Source: Sipunculus nudus
Lineage: Eukaryota > Annelida > Sipuncula > Golfingiida > Sipunculidae
Direction of reading: 5' to 3'
DNA: 64,000 bases
Assembly (NCBI GenBank): GCA_026874595.1
Contig: CM049320.1
Span: 12,055,964-12,119,963 of the forward strand
A program made the translations under genes and the position numbers. Shown piece after piece: positions 12,301-24,300 of this stretch. The notes under the pieces are model-generated. The model made no database searches, was not told where the DNA came from, and worked only from the letters and a program-made list of their open reading frames with translations. Numbering within the stretch: the stretch's first letter is position 1; every line of letters begins with the position of its first letter.

Positions 12301-15300
12301 AACTCTTGAAACATTTATATAGAAACACTTCACACACAAACTGTATTAGACATTTTCAGTACAACAAAAATAGCAACAGTGGCCAAAAATAGCACAATAA
12401 AAGCATTAATAGGTGTTGAAATAACTAACCTTGATCCTGAGTTACTTTTTGTGCCATGCAAGAGCAAACTATAGGTATACACCGGCAGTGAAGTAAGATA
12501 TTTTAGGCAAAAAAAAAATAAGGTATGGTTCTCAGGCACTTTTTTTCAGGAATAAGTGCGGGCGGGCGGTATTTTATTTTTGACCTTTTTTTTAATGTCG
12601 CCATAAAAATGTCATATGATCAGGGAAAAGCATGAAAATAACAAATTTCTTTCCTAAACAGGTAAAAGCACTACAAAAATTGTATTATTTATCTTCTTGA
12701 AAGATAAAAATCAAAATAAAAATTTTTGATGCGGGGGGTTAAAATTGACGCGAGCGGTGCCTGAGAACCATACCTATTATTTTTTTTGGCCTTAAGTTTG
12801 AGGTTTTTGTACCCCTTAAACATGGCATATACAAATTCAAACAATTTTGTAATCAAACTAAGCATTCACTTAGCATTCTAAAGGGTGTTCATTTTGAATC
12901 CTGTGAAGGAGATGGCTTCAAACTATTTCTGATGAAAATCAAATAAATAGTTTTGTTTAATGCTGTGTGAATACAGTGAATACCTGGATCTGAAGCAAGG
13001 ACAGGGTTAAAGTAGCATTCCATATATTATATATATGCGTTACGTATGCATATGCAGCTGGGAACTGGACACATTATAATCTCTTGGTGTGATTTCATAT
13101 ATGTGTAGGCAGTATGCATGTGCATATACATATATGTTATGCAACATATTTCAATCACTCAGGGTTTGGACTGAAAATGCATACGCATAGTGATGGATAG
13201 GGGAATTCCAAACTTTTACATCAGTGATACGGTATTTCCTCGGGCAGATGACTTCTCTAGGAATGCAGCTCTATGGTATATTTAAACTGATTTTACTGCA
13301 TACGTACCACATACCCATACAAAGGTTGCTAGTTACATAGTACATGTGAGAATGCTTGTGTCAGCATGTTAAAAACTAAAACTATAGAACTAATCAAGAC
13401 ACTCTCAATGGCTCAGGTGGAATTGTACAGTAGTGTCTAGAGGTTGAGGAAACCGGAGAACCTGGAGAAAACCCCCGTCCTTAGATAGGCAACTACAACC
13501 CACTCTCATAGGTCAGGTATTGGAAGAGGCCCCTTCAAACCTTTTATTAGCAAGAAAGAGTTAACAGTTTAACGTTTGTAAAACAATATGTAGGAGCTAA
13601 GCAATATTCCAATGACTGAATGCATGCAACAAACTTATCACAACCAAGTCAAATCTGTAAAAGACACAATTTTATATAGAAACCAGTCTAAACTGCCTTC
13701 ACTAGAACTTTTTTATTAGCCTATAAAACTCTCTCTTTTTACTCTGTTCCAGAAATCTGAGTTACAACCAACTGCGCATTATTCAACAAAATGACATATC
13801 TCATCTGTTCAAGCTTCAGTTCCTTGACACCAGGTGGAACCCAAGTCTGCGGTACCTGCCTCAGCTGACCAACCACAGTGGTCAGCTGGTCATGCTGACT
13901 GACAACGGATACACATGCTGCTTATTTGAAGTGGAAAGACAGCAATCAAATGGTAAAAATACTCCTTTTTTTTAGATATATTTTGTGAAGCTACTGACAT
14001 ACCCATTTTGCCTGGTTGACTGTACAGCATTTTTGTGGGTTTTCTTGTGACCTGTACAAGAATACCGTCCTTATGCAGTGGTTACACACTGCAAACTTTC
14101 GAGATCTTTGTGTTTAACTGTTACTTTGTATATCAAGATTCTCTGTGTTCCATCACCAGGGCTGGCACAGAGCAAAGTTTTAATCAGACCAATCACAGCG
14201 AGGTATTACATCATGCATCCAGCTCCAAATTTTAAACCTGCAACACGTTGCTGTCTTTGGTCAGACTCTTGGCCCTGTGCCAGAACCAGTGTAACCAGAC
14301 CAGGGAGTCACATGATTATAACTTAGAGCTGGATGCACAAAATGATACCATGCTCTCACTGGTCAGATTACAATTCTTCCTGTGCCAGCACTGGTCGAGG
14401 AACCTGGAAAATCTTGCTATACAAAGAATTGGTTAAAGTGAAGGAGATTTAGAACGAGTGCAGTAATTGACCACTACAGGAGAGGAGCAGTCAAAGTACA
14501 TGTATAGTTCCGTCATATCAGCAGTGTCAGCTGTCACCCTGAACCACACCCTGCTCCCTCCCCCACCCCCATAACACAAGGGTACATTACTGAATTTTGC
14601 TCTCACTAGCACATACTGTGAGAGCAATATTCAGCCTCACAAATATAAAGCCAACCATAGTATTCCCTGGGCCTATTACCTGTGAAAGAAACACAATCTG
14701 ATATGGGCACGTTGTTTGACTGTGCTCTCACCACCCCCCATGTTCAAATGATTTTTAGATTCTCTCAAATTCAACTTATCTACTGTTAACAAATATTCTG
14801 AATTAACACGTGGAAGATTGACAGTATTTAATAATATACCGTCAAAATCAGTGTCTTTCATATATATACTAAATTGTACAATCTTTTTATCTATTTTAAC
14901 ATGACTGTCTAGAATATATTCTGAATCTTTAGTATGTGCTCTTTTCAATATTGCATATTCATATATATGCTACCTTAAGTTTCCATTGCAAATTCATATT
15001 TTATTACTGACAAATGAGGATTGTCAAAAAATAGGGTGATGAAATATTACATTGTTAAGATATTGTAATTTTTATGATGCAAATGGTCTTCTTGAATATC
15101 AAAATTTATGTAGCTTGTTCATTTCATTACAGGCAACACCCGTGGGTCAGTGACTTGCGATGCAACAGAAGCCTACACCGAATGCAGCGCTGATCTCATC
15201 CCCATGTCAACTATCATTATCTACATCATAGTGGTTCCCATAGCAACCATCATGAATATCTGGGTGAGCCATGTGCAATCACTATATCAGCAAATCCAAC

Positions 15301-18300
15301 ATACCTGCCTCTCCTCTCAAACAGTAACAACACTCTGTAACCATCCTATCTCTAACAAAGTAATAATCTTATCCGTCTGTTCAACTACAAAGAACAAGTT
15401 CTGTGGCAACAATCTTACAAATATTCAAGGAAGAATGAGAGAAAAGCAGGAGAGCTTTGGACAGGTAAAGCTATGGGCTTTTGAAGAAATGTGTCAGGAC
15501 TGTGACACTGATTGTCAGAGATCTTCTATTATATAGATATTATTCATTATTGTTATTATTAATCTCGGAGCATTAGAACTTGTTGAAAATGTGAATCCAT
15601 TGATTTGTAAGTACACAGTAAAAGCTCTGCCCTTTAGGCATCTTTAAATGCCTTATGGTCATGCATATGCTATGTTAGAAAATTATCATCTTAAATTTGC
15701 ACACAAACCACTGTTTCACAGGAGATGTACTTACCTTCACAGTATGCAAAAGGTCATAAACTCCTTTCTGACTTTGACTACATATTTTTTACAGGTTTTG
15801 ATTGTTACCTTGGCGTACCGGCCAAGAAGAGTGGACCCCATTATGGTGAATGCCGTAAACTTTGTGGTGGCACATTTCATGATGTTAGTGTATGCAGGGG
15901 TCATCTTAGGTCACGGGATTGAGTATCTGGGTTGCTATCCATTATACACAGAGAGATGGCTAGAATCACCGTTATGTGGATTTGTTGGGTTTATGCTAAT
16001 CACCGCAACAATCGTCATCTGGTTTAGCTACAGCCTGGATGGTCTGTGCATTTATCTGAAGTTAAAATATCCACTACATATCACATGTCACATGACTAGG
16101 AAAAGGCACGCTATAGCTACAGTGATTCTCTGGTGCACTGCGTTACTCATTGCAATGATTCCATTTATGGTGTCAGGCAGATATAATCGTGTCGGATTAT
16201 GCCTACCATTTTATTCTGGTGATTTTGACGCTGGTTTCAAATTTGTGATATTTTATACATGCCTGGGGAGTTTATTACTTATAGTGATGAGTATACTCAT
16301 GTTGCGTGTGGTTCATTCAATTATTCACTCGAGGCCAAAGGTCATGGGAGCTAGTGCCCAGGCCACAATAGACGAAGAAAACCACACAGTTCAGAAAAAT
16401 GTCACAGAAAGTTTGCTGTTCTTTATTCTAACTTGGATCGTAATGGTGGTATTTTTAATTATGAGTTGTATAGGGGGCAGCACAGGTCAGGAAGGCAGGG
16501 AATGGTTTGCGAGATTATGTGTCGTACAAACAGTGATATATCCCGCCACAGGGATGTTACGCAAAAAACAGTTTCACCGCGACACCAAACGTGTCATGGA
16601 GAGAATCAATTTTCCATGTAAGGATCAACGCAAAAAGCTGGCCGCTTCACATAAACGTGTACATGCCATTACAAGTGATGGTCATTCAACTTCAGCACAG
16701 TCTGAGATCTCATCACAAAACAGGTGTTCTCAGTGTAGTGATGAAGTAATACTGTGCACACGTATGTGATGGCAAAGAAAGAAAATGATGTAGAGTGGAT
16801 CTCTAGTTTCAAGGTCATTATTGAGACTGTCCTTATATGAGGACTGACCTCAAATGTTATGAGTCTCAAGAGTAAGAAATTAAAGTGGCCAAGAGATCGG
16901 AACTCTGGGTAAGCTCTAACTGCTTTAGAGGGCTGATCATAAGCAGGGGTTTTACTGTGAACATTTAAAGAAGCATTCTCCAGTGGCATAAAAACCAGCT
17001 GTACCCATAACATGCGTGTTTTTCATCTTATTTGTTAATATCCTCCAGTAAACCTTGTCATGAAAGTCCAACCTGAACACTATATTAATAACCTGGTGTG
17101 GCAACAGGATAAGTAGCTAAGCTATAATACGTTGTCATTTTCAACGGCAAATTTAATTGTTTTCAAGTGTGTTTGTATGAGCCGTGACGTAGCTTATCCC
17201 AAGGTGCTGCTGTGTGTGTAAACTACAGATTACTTGCGTCTGACACACACCCATAATACACCCATGCATTATATGGCATTTAAGTCATTTTCACAAGAGT
17301 GACATTTCTTTTGAAATTTGCCAAAATTCCTAGCTTTACACAGGTGTGTACTTCAAAGATTTTATCAAAATCATCAAGAATAAGGGGAACTTTATCAAAT
17401 CTGAGAATAAACTATTTATGTTCAGAGTTTTTCTACAGGCCATTGTTGATCTTAAGTGTAGATAAATGTTTAAACAAAGCCTATCTTGGTGGTTTATTCT
17501 TTGTACCAAACCATCCTCTCAGTATTAGCCCCCTGATACCACCCAGGTCCAGCAAACCCTGGTTTAAAATAGTGACATGTTACTGGTTCACCCTGGTGAG
17601 CCTGACCATGCTGACCACAAAACCTGTCATGTCCATACCCCTTGTGATGTGACTGTCCACAATTTCAACTTCAAAACACATAAGCACACCAGACAGCAGA
17701 AACCTCACATCTCAAACAAACTCCCTGTTTTTCTTGCATTTTGTGAGGAAAGTGCCATCACTGAATTTTATCCACTCTTTCATTCTTTCAGGAGCCAGAC
17801 TATCCACTCAGCCATCAGGCAACCGCTTTGTCTGTTCTGGGCTTTTCAAAATGACAGTCCAGAGATGCTCTGGTGCTGCCATCTGCAGAATGTTATCTGT
17901 ACTAATACAACTATCCTCATGAAAGGTTTCCCCCTGAAATCTGGCCCAAAACCAACCAACTACCACTTCATAACCAAATGCAAATTGACTGAACATTTAA
18001 AGTGTAGAGTTTTCTGCAGTTTCTCAAGCTAGAAATGCCTGTTAGATGATGTTGTTCCTTAAGACATATGACTTATGAATTCATGAAAGAACAGATGGAG
18101 GATCAATTTCTTCTACTTAAAAACAATGACACACTGGACACTTAATATAAACTGACTTAAGACATGCTCCCTTACCTTTTTCTTGCCTTTTTTTGACACT
18201 GAGCAAATGGAAATGCAGAGCCGAGCGCTTCGTGGAATGTCAGGGATGTACAAGTCAAACTCCAACCAGTCGTTCCACTTGGGGTTGGATGGCTCCACCT

Positions 18301-21300
18301 GAGAGCTGTCTTTTATCGGACAAAGATGTTCTGTTCCGTGAAACACACCAGACTTGACATAAATCTGGGGGGGGGAAAAGATACTGTTAAAAAGTTTATA
18401 TTTATGTTAATAATAAGGAAACAAATTTTGTTAGTGATGCATGTGGTTTTTATATACAGTTACGGTCAATCCTTTCACAAAGAATTCTCTCCACCTGTAT
18501 CGAGAATTCAAATTTTCCCTTGACACATTTGAATTAGTTACTTTTTGACAGGTAAGTTTGGGTCCTGCAATAGACAAATTGTGAATGACCTTGACCTATG
18601 CCACTGACCTTCTGAACCCCACCCCCCACTGTTAAGCCCTTTCATTATAGAAAGGTCAAATATAAAGTTTTAATAAGTTAAGAAGTCTAAAGATTTGATC
18701 CAATTAATCAATTTAAACTGGTGTTATAATCTGGAAACAAAAGTTTTGGACAGTTGAGAAACAGAAAGACAACATGGCTCTTGTAGGTTAACTGATTTAT
18801 CATGAAGGTAAATAATTAATTATATAAAATATATAATTATTAATTTTACTGGCATTAAAGATAAAACACGTAGGTCAAGTTTTCTGAAGAACGCATGTAT
18901 TTTTCACTTCTGACTGTAGATGTACATGATTAACTTCCCCATGGACTCCACAATACCCTTCCAGAAAATTCATAAAATGTTTCCCATTGGATGTATGAAG
19001 CTGTTACTTAAAATTTTCTTCACCAAAAACATAACCATACACACACAAACATGTAGCATGCTTACCTTTCCTAATTCTCTGACGTTGACATACGTGGCAC
19101 ATCCTATCTTGATGCGTAGCACACCATCAACATCCCATAATGATACTGTAGGCTGACTGTTGATGTCTTGTAAGGCACTCAAACCTGTAATTATACACAC
19201 ATACACAAGATCATTTTCCAATTCTATTCAATTCATTTTATTGCCACAAAAATACATACATTATACATGAAAGAGTTCATTATAAATAGATGTACCTGTG
19301 ACAAGGAAAACTGACTAAAAAGACTATATGTCCTCCCAATATTAATATTTAATATAGTGTAGCAGACACCATGCAATTAGAAAATTCAAATGAAAATTTA
19401 ACATTATAGAGAAAGCAAAAGTGATAAACACATATGATTACAAAAAAGAATTAATATGAACCTTAAGTGGAGGAAAAATATTCTTTCAGACAAGGTTTAA
19501 TTGTTGATATTGAACAACAAGGATCAATTTCTTTAATTATATTGTTTCACTTTCAACCCCTCTTAAATTATAAAGTTTTACTGTGTGCTGCCGTTGTACA
19601 TAATGCCACAAGAAAGAAATACATTTTTCCTGTCCTGTAATGATGTACATAGTGGTGGGCTGATCATCGAGTTTTATCGAAAGTCAGTCGATTTACTTCC
19701 ACTTTCAAGCGCTCAATTACCAATGGCAACTATCGATTACATCATAATCATGATATATATATGCATCTCAGCAGTCATCATAATTGTTATAAAATGAAAG
19801 TCCTTGCTGGTGGTGAATTTAAAATAATACGCGCGAGTATTAGTAAGGGCCAACAAGTAGTTGTCCTGGACTGTGGTAAATTCTTGATCATTATAATTAT
19901 TTAATATGAACTTTGATTAGCATATATAAGAAATAAAACAAAATTTAAAAAAGGCAAAAGCTTCTTTTCTTAAGGTAAAATTACGAAGACATGCGGGCTG
20001 GGTAAAGAATTACAGTTTCACAGATAATTGCATATTTCCTTATATTTGTCTGAACCGATTAAGAAAAGATCATCAATCAGTTTGCTCAAAGCGATGACTG
20101 ATTATGAAAAAGGAACCGACTCCCATCACTAGATGTACATCTTCATTTTTGCAAAATAATTCAGACACAATTATAGGTAACATTTCATAATCAACCTTAT
20201 ACATAAATATACCAACAATTAAATTATCGTGCAAAATGACAGCTACAGGTCTGATATTCAGTGACTGTATCTCAACTAAATAAGGTCACTGTATTTTGGG
20301 ATACACCTATTAAATATAAGGTACTGCAATTTGTTCCTTACTATAAACAGATCTGGGAAGGAGGCAGTTAAACAGAAATCTAAAGCAGACAATTTCTTAT
20401 ACATTTCCAATTCAAAACAAAGTAGATCCAGATCAAGATGTAGTAAACTTCTTTTTATGTTTGTACAGCTTCCTCCTAGCAAGTTTTTTTCCCTTCTGGC
20501 ACTGACACCTGGTGGCACAATTACGTACTAAAAACATGTTATATTTGAAAGGTGATAAAGTTGATAAAAGGTGTACTGCTGGAACGTGGTACTGTTTGAC
20601 TGTGGTACTACTGGACTATTGTACTGGTACTTTCTAGTTTCTGTCAGTAACATCACTTGGCTGGCTGTGATTCACGCAACAGACCAAAATCAATATTTTT
20701 TCTACTCACCTCTTTTGACATATGACGGCATTAAGAACTTGTTCTTTGGCAGTGAGTTGTACAGTCCGTCTCTTGACATGAGCATAAGCTGAGGTATTCG
20801 ATTTCGTGAAACACATTCCCTAATATACTGCAATATACAAAATTACATACTGTGTCTTGTTATAGTATTACCACAAAGTGATCAAAATAAGAAACACATT
20901 TTTCATGATAATGCAGTAAGCTCAGACCAAATACTGACCTGATTTATTAGAAAATATGGCAACTAATGTTTTTGATCATCTATATCTAGCAAACTGAAGT
21001 TTCAGAGTACTCTATGTCATACTAAAATTGTAATAGGTGTATTTTCTATTATTATTATTATCATGCATGCCTGTATTGCATATTATTTATTATCCAATTG
21101 AGCATGCAGAACAAACAGCAGGTGACATACCATACATATGTAGTATATAATGCTATATATAAAACAGTTTTAGTAATAATCTACTATTGAGAATAAAACT
21201 GAAGGTAATTTAATGTAAACTAAAATTTTATTCTTTTATCAACAAACAACTCACACCTCACATACCAGAGTGCCACCTGGTGACCACCAAATGAACCAGT

Positions 21301-24300
21301 TGTCACTCAAAAGATGATAATAAAATATGTGGCATTTTTGTGAAAGATCAGCTGAAAGTACTCATAATGCACCAGACATAATGCCAGGGGAAAATCACGA
21401 TTATACTCCTGAATATTCCAATCGTCTATGATGGGATGTCCGTTGTTTTTTTTTCTGATTGCCATAAAATTGTCCAACATTTGACAACAACATCAAAGTA
21501 TGAAAACAGCAGGAAAAACAGTAGGAGATATTTATTTCATTTTTCATTCTTGACATTTTATATTTAACGATTTTGAAAATGCTGTTTCATGAAGTATCAG
21601 TGCTGAATGGGTAATTCTTATCCTTCTAGATGAAAATGTTTTTCTAAATGTTACAATATTTGACTAGAGAATTTCCCTTAAACTGGTTGCTTCATACTTT
21701 CCTCGAGACTCACCTTAAATTGGCATACTAGATATTCCTATTGAGAAACCAACCTAAAATTGGCTGACTGGATATTTCTCCTGGAGAAACTCACCTTAAA
21801 TTGGCTGACTGGATATTCCTCCTGAAGAAACTCAACTTAAATTGGCTGAGTGGGTTTTTTTCCAGGAGAAACTCATCTTAAATTGGCTGACTGGGTATTT
21901 TTCCATGAGGTAATCACCTAAAAGTGGCTGACTGGGTATTTTTTCAGGTGGAACTCGCCTTAAATTGGCTGACTGGGTATTTTTTAAAGTGAAACTCACC
22001 TTAAATTGGCTGATTGGGTTATTTTTCAAAGTGGAACTCACCTTAAATTGGCTGACTGGGTATTTTTCAAAGTGGAACTCACCTTAAATTGGCTGACTGG
22101 GTATTTATCAAAGTGGAACTCACCTTAAATTGGCTGACTGAGTATTTTTCAAAGTGGAACTCACCTTAAATTGGCTGATTGGGTATTTTTCAAAGTGGAA
22201 CTCACCTTAAATTGGCTGACTGGTTATTTTTCAAAGTGGAACTCACCTTAAATTGGCTGACTGGGTATTTTTCAAAGTGGAACTCACCTTAAATTGGCTG
22301 ACTGGGTATTTTTCAAAGTGGAACTCACCTTAAATTGGCTGACTGGGTATTTTTCAAAGTGGAACTCACCTTAAATTGGCTGACTGGGTATTTTTTCAAA
22401 GTGGAACTCACCTTAAATTGGCTGATTTGGTATTTTTCAAAGTGGAACTCACCTTAATTTGGCTGACTGGGTATTTTTCAAAGTGGAACTCACCTTAAAT
22501 TGGCTGACTGGGTATTTTTCAAAGTGGAACTCACCTTAAATTGGCTGACTGGGTATTTTTCTAGGAGGAACTCGTGGGAGCCGCACACTTTGAGGATATA
22601 ACTGTCTGTGTACTCGATGATACACTGAGTCTGCTGTTCCTGGGACATATGCATACTGCGTGTTTTTTTCCGGATGGCCTCGGCAATGACTTGTTCCGGC
22701 GATGAGCTGTGCTCCACTTTGATGGTGTACTTCTGCCTGTCACCGTTTGCTGATACCACCCATATACATACAATTATTTTACCATTCAGGGCCGCTGAAA
22801 TAAATAAAATTATAAATTTATTTATGAAACATTACTTTTATCATTCAGACAAATTTAACTTATAATTTCATGGAACAAGGTTCTGAAAATTTCATGTAAA
22901 CACTTGGCCTTGATCAATCTTCAGAATTCCAGAATAAATACTTCTATTTCCAAACTAACATTAGAAACAGGCACCCATAGGCAGTCATCAAGAGGATACT
23001 CATTTTTGAGAGATCAAATAGCCTGACTTTGCCCTGATTTGACATAGTTTTTCATAAATTTACTGAAAGATCTAGCTATCAGCAGAGGTTTTAAAATCAG
23101 TATTCAGGAAACTCAGGAGTGCCTATAAAATACTGATTCAGTAAAACCTCAAATTAAACCACCCTAATTTGCATATGAGATCATACAACCACCAATAGGA
23201 CCTCGATAAAGTGGTCACGTTTTGCGAGATGGTCATCTAAGCAAGGTCTTATATACTAAGTGCAAAAAATAATCAGTACCATGAACTCATGGTTGTTACT
23301 TTTAGGTGGTTGAGAAACCGATATGGTCATCAGGTGAGGTTTGACCGTGCTTTTATGACAGTGAGTCTGTGAAATTTAGTAAAGTGACTGCACCTTGCAG
23401 CATCACAGCTGGGACTAAGCTTTAATAAAAAGATGTGCTGCACTGCTTTGACAAATACACCGAAAATCCTTCATTATTCAATTGCACTTAAAGCGATTCG
23501 ACAAACCTTTAAGGACTTCGGTGCTTTTGCTAGAATACTAAAATATCAACATTTTATTGATAATCTTTATAATTTTAACATTTGTCCTGATAGCTAGTGA
23601 GCCCTGGCCTTTTGATAATTCATCATACGACCAGGGCTGATAATCAATATTAAGGTAGCTCACTGGCAAAATCCCCTAAATTTAAAATCAATCAAAAGGC
23701 TGTTTCAAATGCATGATAGACCCTATAAAGTATATATTATTTTAAACCTGCTACAGAGCTCTTTCTAACGGTATATGTCTTTACAAAATTCACATTCATT
23801 TTCATATGAAATTTTAACAGTTTTGATAATTCAAAATTTTTAAATGGTACACAATTATAAGCAGCCTGTAACAGCAAACTACTTTTTATTTGGCTTATAT
23901 CAAACAACATGACAATATTTCAAAAATTTTTTTTACTTTTTCCTGTATTATGTTTCTTTCTGACATAAATTGAATTTTAAAATTCTGATTCAATAAAAAA
24001 AAATAAAATTTCAGTTTTGTCTGCTATCTTAATGCCTTTCTTGACAGCCAGCCTGAATCTCATGTTCTCTCTGACACAATACATTGTTTTCACTTACTGG
24101 AGGCCATGATGTTTTTGATATGCAGTGGGAGCTCCTGACTGGACTCGATCTGTGACGGATACACGTACAGAGCTTTAGCATGATTGCCTTCCTTTTCACG
24201 TTCATCGACCACCTGTTTGCACACTTCCAGGATGTTGCGGCGAAAGGTCATGACCTCTAAGTCCTTGACTTCATTAAATTCATTAACAGACATCCCAATG

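Larger units (their letters stand above)
10372..13752. other. intron 1 of the LGR-like receptor
   Basis: Phase 2 intron of 3.4 kb. No additional LRR exon was found by eye. It carries a perfect cAMP-response-element palindrome TGACGTCA at 11350-11357 within a less AT-rich, ordinary-looking stretch (11.3-11.55 kb), a MITE at 12.5 kb and a dispersed repeat at 13.4 kb. Confidence 0.6.

Noticed and set aside
15264-15536. Open frame running on from receptor exon 3
   Set aside because: It breaks TM1. The donor TGG|GTGAGC and phase 0 match to 15795 restore a proper helix.
15648-15794. Upstream part of the long 373-codon frame ending at 16769
   Set aside because: This is intron sequence before the acceptor TTTTTTACAG. 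It lacks any conserved residues, and the receptor start is at 10178.
17299-18032. Plus-strand ORFs of 117 and 151 codons downstream of the receptor
   Set aside because: They have no recognisable domain, low-complexity composition typical of chance frames, and lie in the presumed 3' UTR or intron.
22490-22534. Continuation of the Ras-binding ORF past its donor into the minisatellite
   Set aside because: The donor AAG|GTGAGT and in-phase joining to exon 20827-20710 show this part is intron; the tail is repeat translation.
21705-22580. CRISPR-like regular array
   Set aside because: Units are contiguous with no unique spacers, and the context is a eukaryotic intron.
23590-23668. Inverted pair around CCCTGGCC and CCAGGGCTG
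   Set aside because: The arms match only in short pieces; too weak to call an element.
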